In this document: piece after piece, positions 18,551 through 27,842 of the stretch
Numbering within the stretch: position 1 is the stretch's first letter
Layout: each line of letters opens with the position of its first letter
DNA from: Caloramator sp. E03
GTDB taxonomy: Bacteria > Bacillota > Clostridia > Clostridiales > Caloramatoraceae
Assembly: GCF_006016075.1 (NCBI RefSeq)
Contig: NZ_CP040093.1
Coordinates: 1,777,501 to 1,841,500 of the forward strand
Direction: 5' to 3'
Length of the DNA stretch: 64,000 bases
Notes under the pieces: model-generated
What the model was told of the DNA's origin: nothing
The model's database searches: none
Seen by the model: only the letters and a program-made list of their open reading frames with translations
Made by a program: the position numbers and the translations under genes

Positions 18551-19882
18551 TTATTTGCTTAATGAATTATTAGCTTTATTTCCTATTGCACCTTTTTCTG
18601 CACTGCTGTATTTTCTATCAAGCATGATTATAAATGGAGTCCATATAACTAAAACAATTAAAAGATTAACAAGTTGCAAAATACCACCAGCAATTGAATT
18701 GGTTGCTAAAATTCCACTAAAGAATATAGGTACAGTCCAAGGAACGTCAACTCCAACTGGTGCTGGAACAAGCCCTATTGACATAACAAAGTATGTAAAA
18801 GCTGTAACTACCATTGGAGCTAATATCCAAGGTATTAAAACCATAGGGTTTAAAACTATTGGTAAACCAAAGGTTACTGGTTCATTTACATTAAATATTC
18901 CGGGAGGGGTTGCAACTTTGCTTATTTCCCTCAACTGTTTGCTCCTTGCAAAAATGATTATTCCAATTAATACTGCAAGTGTCATTCCTGTTCCGCCCAT
19001 TCCAACTGTAAATGTATCAATAAACTGTTTGTTAACAATATGAGGAAGATGTTTTGCACCAGCTTGATAAGCTTGGAAATTTTCTAATGATAATGCTCTC
19101 CAAATTGGGTCCATTACAGAGTTAATGATTATTTGTCCATGTAATCCGAAGAACCAGAATAATTGAGTAAAGAAAATTGCAACAAGTGTTGCTCCTAAAC
19201 TTGAACCTAATGACATAAGAGGAGCTTGAATCATTTTATATATAAAGTCGTGTATATTTCCCCAAGGTGTAAAAATAAATATTATTCTAACAAGAAGGAA
19301 AACAGATAAAGTTATAAATGCTGGAATTAATGAAGAAAAAGAACGGGAAACTGCATCTGGAACTCCTGCAGGCATTTTGATTGTCCAATTTTTTTGAATT
19401 ACTTTTCTATAAATTTCTGATGCTATAAATGCTGTAATTATTCCAACAAACATTCCTTTAGCACCAAGTCTATCAAGAGGAATAACACCATCTACAACTT
19501 CCTTTGCAGTTTTACCATATTGAAGAAATGTTGGCGTTAGAATTATAAATGCTGCAACTGAAACAGCCGAACCATAAATTGGTTCTACTTTATAGTATTT
19601 GCACAAACTATAGCCAATTCCGAATACTACAAATAATGTCATTATAGACAAAGTAGAACTAGATGCTGCACCTAATAAGTTTTTAAATTGGTTTAAGCCA
19701 TTTTCTCCAAGAATTCTATCTAAATATGGTAAGTTTGATATAACAACGAAAATTGAACCAAATATTATCAATGGTAATGTTAGCATAAATCCTTCTCTTA
19801 ATGCAGTAAGATATTTATTATTGTTTAATTTATCTGCAATTGGCATCAAATGTTTATCTAAAAAGTTCATTATTTTATCCAT
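18551..19882 (-). CDS. PTS lactose/cellobiose-family IIC permease
   Basis: The 443-residue membrane protein starts with the family's amphipathic MDKIMNFLDKHLMPIADKLN and continues with about ten hydrophobic segments. The blocks FWFFGLHGQIIINSVMDPIW (about 224-243), GGTGMTLAVLIG (295-306) and PPGIFNVNEPVTFGLPIVLN (about 327-346) identify the IIC-Lac/Cel family, the last with the sugar-binding NEP motif. It carries a beta-linked disaccharide such as cellobiose across the membrane while it is phosphorylated; the exact sugar cannot be read. It is 17 bases after the IIB gene. Confidence 0.93.
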   Translation of the reverse strand: MDKIMNFLDKHLMPIADKLNNNKYLTALREGFMLTLPLIIFGSIFVVISNLPYLDRILGENGLNQFKNLLGAASSSTLSIMTLFVVFGIGYSLCKYYKVEPIYGSAVSVAAFIILTPTFLQYGKTAKEVVDGVIPLDRLGAKGMFVGIITAFIASEIYRKVIQKNWTIKMPAGVPDAVSRSFSSLIPAFITLSVFLLVRIIFIFTPWGNIHDFIYKMIQAPLMSLGSSLGATLVAIFFTQLFWFFGLHGQIIINSVMDPIWRALSLENFQAYQAGAKHLPHIVNKQFIDTFTVGMGGTGMTLAVLIGIIIFARSKQLREISKVATPPGIFNVNEPVTFGLPIVLNPMVLIPWILAPMVVTAFTYFVMSIGLVPAPVGVDVPWTVPIFFSGILATNSIAGGILQLVNLLIVLVIWTPFIIMLDRKYSSAEKGAIGNKANNSLSK

Positions 19883-19899
19883 AATTAACTCCCCTCTTC

Positions 19900-20205
19900 T
19901 TAATTATTAATCATTTCTAATGCCATATTTAAAATTGCTCGTCCGTCACATCTACCATAGTCCATAGGTTTTATTACATCAATTTTAATTCCTAATTCAT
20001 TAGCTTTAGATTCTAATTTTGATTTTAAAAATCTCATCTGAGGTCCTATCAATAATACATCTGCATTTTTCATTTCTTCTTCTACAACATCTTGAGATAC
20101 AGCCCATATCTTGCAATCTATTCCTTTTTCTTTTGCAGCCTCTTGCATTTTCTTAACTACTAGTCCTGTTGACATACCTGATGCACAGGCTAATAAAATA
20201 TTCAT
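19900..20205 (-). CDS. PTS lactose/cellobiose-family IIB component
   Basis: About 101 residues, starting MNILLACASGMSTGLVVKKM, with the phosphorylated Cys8 in the P-loop-like CASGMST. The frame is open to 20253, but AAAGGAGGAATTATA lies immediately before the ATG at 20205, and only this start gives the family's N terminus. It transfers phosphate from IIA to the sugar on IIC. It is the first gene of the operon, 35 bases downstream of the -12 element of a sigma-54 promoter. Confidence 0.93.
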   Translation of the reverse strand: MNILLACASGMSTGLVVKKMQEAAKEKGIDCKIWAVSQDVVEEEMKNADVLLIGPQMRFLKSKLESKANELGIKIDVIKPMDYGRCDGRAILNMALEMINN

Positions 20206-20240
20206 TATAATTCCTCCTTTTATTTTTTTATCTATTAATA

Positions 20241-20258
20241 AAGCAATATACATGCCAA
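20241..20258 (-). promoter_or_regulatory. Sigma-54 (-24/-12) promoter of the PTS operon
   Basis: On the minus strand the sequence reads TTGGCATGTATATTGCTT. The invariant GG and GC are separated by exactly ten bases and the flanks agree with TTGGCAc-n5-TTGCwt. It sits just ahead of the IIB gene and downstream of a LevR-type activator gene, the standard arrangement for sigma-54-dependent PTS operons in Firmicutes. Confidence 0.88.
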
Positions 20259-20328
20259 TTTTTTAACTTTTAATTTTATTATTTTAAAACAAGTATTTTA
20301 GCTATTTTTAATGTTATGAATAATAAAT

Positions 20329-20349
20329 GGGCAGCAATTCAATCTGCCC
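20329..20349. other. Inverted repeat upstream of the sigma-54 promoter
   Basis: GGGCAG and CTGCCC pair around a nine-base loop, about 84 bases upstream of the -24 box and about 87 bases after the activator stop codon. It may be a weak terminator for the activator gene or part of the activator-binding region; on the minus strand it is followed by ATTTATTATT, not a clean T run. Confidence 0.45.
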
Positions 20350-20355
20350 GTTTAT

Positions 20356-20443
20356 TATACACAATATAATTTCATTATACACATAAAAATATTTGGTAAT
20401 TATCTTTATACACATTAAAAAATTCATTGTTTATTTTATACAC
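20356..20443 (-). promoter_or_regulatory. Four GTGTATA repeats, candidate activator-binding sites
   Basis: GTGTATA on the minus strand (TATACAC on the plus) occurs at 20356-20362, 20376-20382, 20407-20413 and 20437-20443. Spacings of 20, 31 and 30 bases put them on one face of the helix, 100-190 bases upstream of the sigma-54 promoter where enhancer sites lie. The last copy overlaps the end of the activator gene. Two more copies precede the activator gene at 23242-23256. Confidence 0.6.
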
Positions 20444-23186
20444 TTATGCTTAGAATTATCATAAGTATATAACATATTTCATCCTCTGAAAAATTTATAT
20501 GATAAAAATGTTCAATTTGAGAGAGAGCATTTTTTACATAATCATATTCTTTTGAATAAACGTCTATAATTTCCTCTCTTTTTGGGCAATTTCTAACTTC
20601 TTCTTTATTATTTGCTCTTATTATTGCACAGGCTAAATGAAGAATTAATCCTGAAACTGTGTATATATCTATGTCTTTTGTTATGTTTTCTTTTATTTTA
20701 TCTATAAAATCTATACATAAAGGTTTAAAGTCAGCTATATTTAGTTCAACTTCGTTTTCAAGACCTTCAAAAATATCTTTATAAAAATCCTCAGGTGTCT
20801 TAATTCTGTTTACTATATTTTTGATTCTTATAAAATTACTGTCTGAAAATAATTCTGCTGCTGATATAAATGGTATGTCATAAATATTAGGGTTTACAGT
20901 TCCAACTATTGCAATTATCTTTTTATTTTTTGATAGAATATTTATTGTATTATACATTTCTTTTTTATCACTTGCGGATATTGGAACTACCTGTATATCT
21001 TTTTCATTTAGATTTATTCTTTCTTCTATCATGTTTTTTAATTTTACAGCACTTCCTTCACCTGTTAAACATGTAGTAATAATTATGTTATCTTTATTTG
21101 GTATATAAGTCTGGGTAAAACTTATATTATAATTATTTAGAAAACTTACTGTTGATTTAACTTCTTCACATATTTCATGAATATTGTTATTTGTTAATGC
21201 CTTCCTTGCACATTCTATAACTAATAATGTAGATACCATGTCTATTACTCTTATTTCTATACCTGTTTCTTCGCTTATAAGCTCCCCGAACATTCTAAGA
21301 GATCCCATGTCTACTAATAGAATTACGCCAGATCCTTGATGATTTGTAATTATTAAATCCTTTATTTCTTTATAGGCAATTTTGGGTTTTTTATCTAAAT
21401 TCATATCATAAGCAAAAACGTTGTTACTACCTACAAGTTTATTAGCAACTTCAGCCATAGAAGAGGCAGTACTCCTTCCGTGTGCTGCAACCACAATTAT
21501 TGGCTTAGAAGTTAAAATTTCTTCATTTTCATCAAAACAAAGAAACATTGCAATAAAACCAACTTCATCAGCTGGAATTTTAATATTGAATTTCTTTTCA
21601 AGTTTGCTTGCTAATGATAAAGCTAAACCATATTCTTTTCCATGCTTTTGAATTATCTCTGCAAGATTATGATTAATTATATTTTTCTGTTGATATATTC
21701 TTTCAATACTTGAACTTACATGAAGACAAAGCCCATAAAATACTTTAGATGGAAATATTCTTTTTAATTGCTCTGATGCAGTTTTTAAAAAGTCTTCTAT
21801 TATTGTTATAATACTATTATCTACTATTTTAGATAGTTCTTCTTTATTTACCTCATGTTCAAATTTCTTAATATATCTATTAAAGTAATTTTTAATATCT
21901 ATTGACATTGTAAAATTTATATCTTCTTCTTCAACACCACGTTCTTTAAGTTCTTGAATTCTTTTTTCAATACTTTCATAAAAATTATCTGGAAGATTGC
22001 TATCAGCAGATTTTAGCATAAGTTTTGTACCCTTTGGTTTGAAGCTTAAGCTTACATTATCTTTTATAATTTTGTCAATTTTATCAGAATATTGTTTGTA
22101 TAATACTAATCCTTGTCTTACATTATTTGAAAAATCAGTACTGTGAACCTCTATCTTTTTCTTACCTTGGGAAACATACTTTAAAAAGGAATTTGCACAT
22201 CCAAGTTGTATATCACTTTTTAATTGTCCTACGTTTCCAGGACAGCTATATAAAAGAAGGCTTCTTAATGTATTAGTGGATACAGTTATTTCTTTGCCAA
22301 TCCTTTTAGCTTCTGTTTTAAAAAATTCGCATATAAGCTCAAACCTTTCCTCTAAGGTCCTATCTTTTAAAGGGGGGATATTTATTGTCATTGGAATTCT
22401 TCTTGTAAAGGTTGTTAATAAAGAACTATCTACATCTTCAGTTGTTGCACAAATTATAAGTATTTTACCGATTTTCTTTTTTTCTATGTCGCCAAGAGGA
22501 GTATAAATCCCTTTATCAATTAATGTAAATAACATTTCCTGACCTTCAGGAGGAAGTCTGTGAACTTCATCTAAAAATAAAATTCCTCCGTTTGCTTTGT
22601 CAACAAGTCCTATTCTATCCCTATCAGCACCTGTATAAGATCCTTTTTTGCTGCCAAAAAGATGAGCTATTAAAAGCTGGGGATTATTTGCATAATCGGC
22701 ACAGTTAAATGAAATGAAAGGTGCATTGGGAGAAATTATTCCTTTTTCTATAGCAAATTTATACATTAGCTCTGCGAACATAGTTTTTCCTACACCTGTG
22801 GGGCCTAATAGCAAAGTATGAAGTCCATTTGGAGGATATAAAATAGCAGCCTTGGCTTGTTGAATGCTTTTTTTCAAACTTTTATTGCTGCCAATTATAT
22901 TATCAAAATTTATGGCAGGTAAAATTGCATTTTGCTTATTTTCTATAGATGTATCTGCTTCAGTAGACATGTTTACTGTATATATAATAGGTTTTCCTTT
23001 TAATTTAAATATTTTACCTTCTTTACACAATTTATTAAGAACTGCACTTACATTAGATCTTTGCAAATTAAGGGCATTAGCAATTTCCATAGTGCTACAT
23101 CCAATGCTTTTAATTTTGCCTTGTTCTTTTTGCTTTTTACATTCATTATATAGATATTCGAAAATTATACTTTCTGATTTGTTCAT
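20436..23186 (-). CDS. LevR/CelR-type sigma-54-dependent transcriptional activator
   Basis: About 916 residues with the full LevR layout. An N-terminal helix-turn-helix (1-70) precedes an AAA+ domain with Walker A GPTGVGKT (128-135), the sigma-54 contact loop GSYTGA (182-187, canonical GAFTGA) and Walker B GGILFLDEVHR (200-210). Then come a first PRD (about 455-560), a mannose-type EIIA-like domain (PIIVVAAHGRSTASSMAEV, about 560-690), an EIIB-like stretch (TTCLTGEGSAVKLKNMI) and a C-terminal PRD. Activity is set by phosphorylation from HPr and the PTS. The gene lies directly upstream of, and on the same strand as, the PTS operon it should control. The ATG at 23186 follows AGGTGAT; an upstream GTG at 23195 has no such site. 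Confidence 0.94.
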   Translation of the reverse strand: MNKSESIIFEYLYNECKKQKEQGKIKSIGCSTMEIANALNLQRSNVSAVLNKLCKEGKIFKLKGKPIIYTVNMSTEADTSIENKQNAILPAINFDNIIGSNKSLKKSIQQAKAAILYPPNGLHTLLLGPTGVGKTMFAELMYKFAIEKGIISPNAPFISFNCADYANNPQLLIAHLFGSKKGSYTGADRDRIGLVDKANGGILFLDEVHRLPPEGQEMLFTLIDKGIYTPLGDIEKKKIGKILIICATTEDVDSSLLTTFTRRIPMTINIPPLKDRTLEERFELICEFFKTEAKRIGKEITVSTNTLRSLLLYSCPGNVGQLKSDIQLGCANSFLKYVSQGKKKIEVHSTDFSNNVRQGLVLYKQYSDKIDKIIKDNVSLSFKPKGTKLMLKSADSNLPDNFYESIEKRIQELKERGVEEEDINFTMSIDIKNYFNRYIKKFEHEVNKEELSKIVDNSIITIIEDFLKTASEQLKRIFPSKVFYGLCLHVSSSIERIYQQKNIINHNLAEIIQKHGKEYGLALSLASKLEKKFNIKIPADEVGFIAMFLCFDENEEILTSKPIIVVAAHGRSTASSMAEVANKLVGSNNVFAYDMNLDKKPKIAYKEIKDLIITNHQGSGVILLVDMGSLRMFGELISEETGIEIRVIDMVSTLLVIECARKALTNNNIHEICEEVKSTVSFLNNYNISFTQTYIPNKDNIIITTCLTGEGSAVKLKNMIEERINLNEKDIQVVPISASDKKEMYNTINILSKNKKIIAIVGTVNPNIYDIPFISAAELFSDSNFIRIKNIVNRIKTPEDFYKDIFEGLENEVELNIADFKPLCIDFIDKIKENITKDIDIYTVSGLILHLACAIIRANNKEEVRNCPKREEIIDVYSKEYDYVKNALSQIEHFYHINFSEDEICYILMIILSISV

Positions 23187-23222
23187 ACATATCACCTGTT
23201 TTTAAATCTATTTCAATATCAT

Positions 23223-23256
23223 ATTATATCATATTAAAAATTATACACATATACAC
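23223..23256 (-). promoter_or_regulatory. Control region of the LevR-type activator gene
   Basis: On the minus strand two GTGTATA copies (23256-23250 and 23248-23242, eight bases apart) lie ahead of a TATAAT at 23228-23223. The repeats overlap where the -35 box should be, so the same factor that binds upstream of the PTS operon may regulate its own gene. Confidence 0.45.
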
Positions 23257-23376
23257 AAGGCAATATTGGTTTTAATTTTAATTAATTTTTGTTTTCTCAT
23301 AAAAATATATTATTTTGTGCCAAAATTTTAAAAAAAGAATAATATAAATTAGAGTATTGATAGAGGAGTAGGTAAT

Positions 23377-25449
23377 ATGTTTCCTGCAAACGATGGACTA
23401 TGGACAGTATATATTAAAACTGCTCTTATTAGAAATGTCACCCCCTGCTGGGTAGACATAGTGGGCGATAATTCAAATCCTGCCTGTTACTATTATTTAA
23501 ACGATGTAGCTGTTACTCCAAGGGAAATTGCCTTTAGGATGAGGCTAAACGGAAGTCCACTTAGCAATAATCCCCTAAAATATGAGCTAAAAGAGTTCGT
23601 ATGGGGAGTACAAATAGTTGACATGTATAACTCTGTTAAATTTTCTGTATATGTAAACGCAACAACTGACAACTATGCCCTTGAGGTTTGGGATTCAACG
23701 AATACTAAGATTTATAGTACACCAATTATATTAAACAGCCCTGAAACAGTAAATGATAATGTAAGAGTAAGAAGCGCAGGAACTGTTTTCCCATGCACAG
23801 GGCCTACTATTCCTGACGAGGATTTTTTCCTCGATTTTAGAGTACCAGTAAGTGCCTTTACAGGATTTGACTTTGATACTGATACCTATAAACTTTGCTA
23901 TTTTACTTCAACTCAGGAAAACGTAATAAATAAAGATTATGAGTGCGGTGGTTTAATAAACAAACCTGAAGGTGCAGTTTTATGCGTTAGCAAGCACATT
24001 GAAAGCGGTCCATCGATTATTTGTGCATGCAGCACAGCAATATGGGTACTACATGTTGTAATAGAAAACTGTGGTGATGTTGATTTAACTAATGTTGTAC
24101 TAACTGATACTATAAATTCTGAAATTGCATCCAATGCAGATATAGTTTTAATGCCTAATGTTGGCCCTGTATTGGTTGGAAATCAGATAACATGGAATAT
24201 AGGAACTTTAATGAAGGGAGAAAAGCAAACCCTTGGTATAGAGATAACAGGATACTTTGATACTCCTGGCCATAAGATTTTCGATGAAGGAGAGGTTGAC
24301 TGCGACGAGCTTGATCCTATACCATTCAAAGATGTTGGAATAGATGTAATAAAATCTACAGATAAACTTATAGTTGAAAAAAGCATAATAGAAGGTCCAC
24401 AAAAGGTAAGCCTTTGTGATATTGAAACATGGAAACTAAGAATATATTTAAAAAATACATGTGAGGCAGATTTAGCAGCACTTTCGGTTTTTGATGAAAT
24501 AAACTGCAGCTTTTCCCTTGAAGATTCTATTGTGCTTACTCCAAGCAAAGGTATAGCCTTTGCTGATGGTAAAAAAATTTATTGGGATATTGAACTTTTA
24601 AGAGCAGATGAGGAGGCAACCCTTTATATAACCTTAAAGGGCTTTTTCGCCAAGGAAGGGCTTAATATATTTAATAAGGGATATGTATATTCAGATTGTA
24701 TAGGAGAGTTTCCTTTTGAAGATGAGGGAATAGAGGTTTTTGCTCCAGAAATTACTGATATTATAGAGGTCTATGGAAAGATACAGGATTTAAAGACAGG
24801 GCAGCTTTTAGAGGATGTTTTGGCAACAATATACGATAATAGATGCAATATAATGAGGGTTGAAACCTTCGATAAAAGATATAATATAAGCCTTAAAGCA
24901 GGAACTTATATTATAAAATTTTCAAAGGAAGGATATGTAGATAAAATATTGATAGTTGTACTTCAGTCAGATATGGATATTTATTTTGACATTAAAATGC
25001 TTAAAAGATCAGCTGTAGTATGCAGTGCTGATATTGCAAATAAAGACCTTTATCTTAGCATAATAAAAGAAAGAGTTGATGCTGATGCTGTATTCAGCAA
25101 ATCCACCTGTATAAATACTAAAGCTAAAATTGAAAATCTTTGTGATGTTGTTGAAAATATTGAGGCTAATACTGCATGCAACTCTAAACTTTTAATTGAT
25201 TTTACTATTGAAAAGAATATAGTATATAAATTAAATAATGAGAAGAATTTAAAATATGATGATTATAATTTTAGTGTTTATATACCAATCTGCAGAAATA
25301 TAGATGGATGCAGCTTTGTATATAATTATAAGTATAGTGGGAACTATTACTGTAAGGATGATAATATAGTATATAATATAGCATACATTAAATTCAACGG
25401 ATACTTTGTTTGTGACAAAGATGTTTTAGTAAATGGAGCCGATGAATAG
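23377..25449 (+). CDS. Cysteine-rich protein with two DUF11-like repeats, function unknown
   Basis: The 690-residue protein has 23 cysteines, no signal peptide and no membrane segment. An N-terminal beta-rich region (1-190) precedes two related repeats at about 201-326 and 331-457; both carry the pattern V-x-K-x-I-x-x-GP...C and end near PF-x-D/E-x-GI-x-V. They resemble the DUF11/conserved-repeat fold of cell-surface proteins. A carboxypeptidase-regulatory-like (CnaB/PEGA-type) domain follows at about 465-542 (YGKIQDLKTGQLLEDVLATI), then a 150-residue unknown tail with seven cysteines. The start has GATAGAGGAG upstream. It is monocistronic with a strong terminator. A spore-coat or exosporium protein assembled from the mother cell would explain surface-type domains without a secretion signal, but that is a guess. 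Confidence 0.75.
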   Translation: MFPANDGLWTVYIKTALIRNVTPCWVDIVGDNSNPACYYYLNDVAVTPREIAFRMRLNGSPLSNNPLKYELKEFVWGVQIVDMYNSVKFSVYVNATTDNYALEVWDSTNTKIYSTPIILNSPETVNDNVRVRSAGTVFPCTGPTIPDEDFFLDFRVPVSAFTGFDFDTDTYKLCYFTSTQENVINKDYECGGLINKPEGAVLCVSKHIESGPSIICACSTAIWVLHVVIENCGDVDLTNVVLTDTINSEIASNADIVLMPNVGPVLVGNQITWNIGTLMKGEKQTLGIEITGYFDTPGHKIFDEGEVDCDELDPIPFKDVGIDVIKSTDKLIVEKSIIEGPQKVSLCDIETWKLRIYLKNTCEADLAALSVFDEINCSFSLEDSIVLTPSKGIAFADGKKIYWDIELLRADEEATLYITLKGFFAKEGLNIFNKGYVYSDCIGEFPFEDEGIEVFAPEITDIIEVYGKIQDLKTGQLLEDVLATIYDNRCNIMRVETFDKRYNISLKAGTYIIKFSKEGYVDKILIVVLQSDMDIYFDIKMLKRSAVVCSADIANKDLYLSIIKERVDADAVFSKSTCINTKAKIENLCDVVENIEANTACNSKLLIDFTIEKNIVYKLNNEKNLKYDDYNFSVYIPICRNIDGCSFVYNYKYSGNYYCKDDNIVYNIAYIKFNGYFVCDKDVLVNGADE

Positions 25450-25476
25450 CAGATAAGTTTAACTTATCTGCTTTTT
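25448..25476 (+). terminator. Terminator after the cysteine-rich repeat protein gene
   Basis: GCAGATAAGTT and AACTTATCTGC pair perfectly around a very short loop and run into TTTTT. The stem begins at the stop codon itself. Confidence 0.85.
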
Positions 25477-25629
25477 AAATTAAAATTATGAATAAAATAC
25501 CATTATTAGTATAAAATAATAAATGCGTCTATTCAAAAAATTTTTAAAATTTAAAGAGGAAAAATCATTTTTTTATAGAATAAATTAATTAAGCTTGCAA
25601 TTTAATTTGCACTAAAGGGGGAATTTCTT

Positions 25630-27717
25630 ATGAAAGAATACAAAGTTGAAAATGTCCGAAACGTAGGGATTATAGGACATGGTGGAACGGGCAAAACAAG
25701 TCTTGTTGAAGCAATTTTATATAATTGCAAGGAAACTGATAGGATAGGCAAAGTAGAAGATGGTACAACGGTTTGTGATTATGACCCTGAAGAGAAGAAA
25801 AGGAAAATATCTATTTCAACAGCTGTAGCACCCTGTGAATGGAATGGTAATAGGATTAATTTTGTAGATACTCCAGGATATTTTGATTTTGTTGGGGAAG
25901 TAATTGAAGGTTTAAGGGCTGTTGATACTGCACTTATTAACGTTTGTGCTGTATCTGGAGTGCAGGTCGGTACTGAAAAATGTTGGAGTTTTGTTAATAA
26001 ATTCAAGTTGCCGAGAGCATTTTTTATTAATAAACTCGATAGAGAAAATTCAAACTATGAAAAAACATTAAATGCATTAAAAGAAAAGTTCGGATTAGCT
26101 GTTGTTCCAATACATATTCCAATAGGTAAGGAAGCGGATTTTAAAGGTATAATAAATATAGTTGAAAAGAAAGCAAAGATATATGATATTAAAACAAAAG
26201 CTATGGTTGATGGAGAAATTCCAAAGGAGCTCTTACCGATAGTTGATGAATATAGAAATAAATTAATGGAATCAGTTGCTGAAAATGATGAAAACTTACT
26301 TGATAAATTTCTAAACGAAGGAGAATTATCCGATGAGGATATTATAAAAGGACTTAAACTTGGAATTGCATCGGGAGATATAGCACCTGTATTTTGTGGC
26401 TCTACGATAACTGGAGTTGGAGTAACAACTCTTTTGGATAGCATTGTAAAATATTTTCAATCACCAGCTGAAAAAGGAGAATATGAAGGGATTAATCCTA
26501 AAACTAAGCAAAAGGAAGTTAGAAAACCTGATATAAATGAGCCTTTCTCAGCCTTTGTATTCAAGACTATTGCAGACCCCTTTGTTGGAAGACTATCTTT
26601 ATTTAGAGTAGTATCAGGTTCAATAAGCTCGGACTGTTCAATATATAATTCAACTCAAGATAAAACTGAAAAGGTCGGTACATTATATATATTAAAGGGT
26701 AAAAACCAAATAAGCGTTACAAAGCTTCAGGCGGGAGATATTGGAGCAGTTGCAAAACTTCAGTTTACTGCAACTGGAGATACATTGTGTGACCCGTTAA
26801 AACCAATAATTTATAATGGATTTGAATTCCCAGAGCCTTGTATTTCAATGTCTGTAAAACCAAAATCAAAAGGGGATGAAGAAAAAATATCTTTAGGACT
26901 CCACAAGCTTTTAGAAGAAGATCCCACATTCAGCATATCAAGGGATGTTGAAAATGCAGAAACTCTAATTTCAGGGCTTGGAGAAATTCATCTTGAGGTT
27001 ATTGCAAGTAAGTTAAAGAATAAATTTGGTGCTGATGTAATTCTTGATCTGCCTAAAGTTCCATATAGAGAAACTATAAGAAAGACATCGGACGTACAGG
27101 GAAAATATAAAAAGCAATCAGGTGGGCATGGACAGTATGGAGATGTTGTTATAAAATTTGAACCACAGTATGAAACTGAAGATTTGGTATTTGTTGACCA
27201 AATAGTTGGTGGAGTAGTTCCAAGACAATACATCCCAGCTGTTGAAAAGGGACTTAGAGAAGCAATTAAAAAGGGTGTTCTTGCAGGATACCCAGTTATT
27301 AACCTTAAGGCAACCCTTCATTATGGTTCTTATCATCCCGTTGATTCATCAGAAATGGCTTTTAAGACTGCAGCATCTTTAGCATATAAAAAGGGCATGA
27401 AAGAAGCAGACCCAGTTCTTTTAGAGCCTATAATGCATATGGAGATAATAGTTCCTGATGAATATATGGGAGATATAATAGGAGATATTAATAAAAGGCG
27501 CGGTAGAGTTCTTGGCATGGAACCAAAGGATGGAATGCAGGTTGTAATTGCAGAAGTTCCAATGGCAGAAATCTTTAAGTATGCAACAGATTTACGCTCA
27601 ATGACTCAGGCAAGAGGTTCCTTTACAATGAGGTTTGAAAGATACGAAGAAGTTCCTGCAAATATTAGTCAAAAGATTATAGAAAATGCTCAAAAAGAAG
27701 AAGAAGAGGAAGAATGA
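25630..27717 (+). CDS. EF-G-like translational GTPase (FusA2-type paralogue)
   Basis: The 695-residue protein has the five-domain EF-G layout, but its P-loop reads GHGGTGKTSL (about 17-26) instead of the AHIDAGKTT of canonical EF-G, and switch II reads DTPGYFDFVGEV instead of DTPGHVDFT. The G4 motif NKLDREN (about 138-144) is present. Domains IV-V (PYRETIRK...GGHGQYGDVVIKFEP) are kept. This marks the EF-G-like family of Clostridia and other bacteria, whose role in translation is not settled. The canonical fusA would be expected beyond rpoC, outside this window. AAAGGGGG precedes the start, and a terminator follows. Confidence 0.9.
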   Translation: MKEYKVENVRNVGIIGHGGTGKTSLVEAILYNCKETDRIGKVEDGTTVCDYDPEEKKRKISISTAVAPCEWNGNRINFVDTPGYFDFVGEVIEGLRAVDTALINVCAVSGVQVGTEKCWSFVNKFKLPRAFFINKLDRENSNYEKTLNALKEKFGLAVVPIHIPIGKEADFKGIINIVEKKAKIYDIKTKAMVDGEIPKELLPIVDEYRNKLMESVAENDENLLDKFLNEGELSDEDIIKGLKLGIASGDIAPVFCGSTITGVGVTTLLDSIVKYFQSPAEKGEYEGINPKTKQKEVRKPDINEPFSAFVFKTIADPFVGRLSLFRVVSGSISSDCSIYNSTQDKTEKVGTLYILKGKNQISVTKLQAGDIGAVAKLQFTATGDTLCDPLKPIIYNGFEFPEPCISMSVKPKSKGDEEKISLGLHKLLEEDPTFSISRDVENAETLISGLGEIHLEVIASKLKNKFGADVILDLPKVPYRETIRKTSDVQGKYKKQSGGHGQYGDVVIKFEPQYETEDLVFVDQIVGGVVPRQYIPAVEKGLREAIKKGVLAGYPVINLKATLHYGSYHPVDSSEMAFKTAASLAYKKGMKEADPVLLEPIMHMEIIVPDEYMGDIIGDINKRRGRVLGMEPKDGMQVVIAEVPMAEIFKYATDLRSMTQARGSFTMRFERYEEVPANISQKIIENAQKEEEEEE

Positions 27718-27722
27718 TTTTT

Positions 27723-27747
27723 GCCCCTATTTGGGGCTTTTTTTTAT
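27723..27747 (+). terminator. Terminator after the EF-G-like gene
   Basis: GCCCC and GGGGC pair around TATTT, followed by eight Ts, just after the stop codon. Confidence 0.9.
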
Positions 27748-27842
27748 ATAAATTTACCGAACCTACATTAATTTAACTTTAATATTTAAATGATTATTTG
27801 CAGAAAATAATTATAGGCTCATCCATAAGGGAGGTAAAATTT

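Noticed and set aside
25630-27717. Canonical elongation factor G
   Set aside because: The P-loop and switch II differ from true EF-G and the gene is not in the rpsL-rpsG-fusA setting, so it is called EF-G-like.
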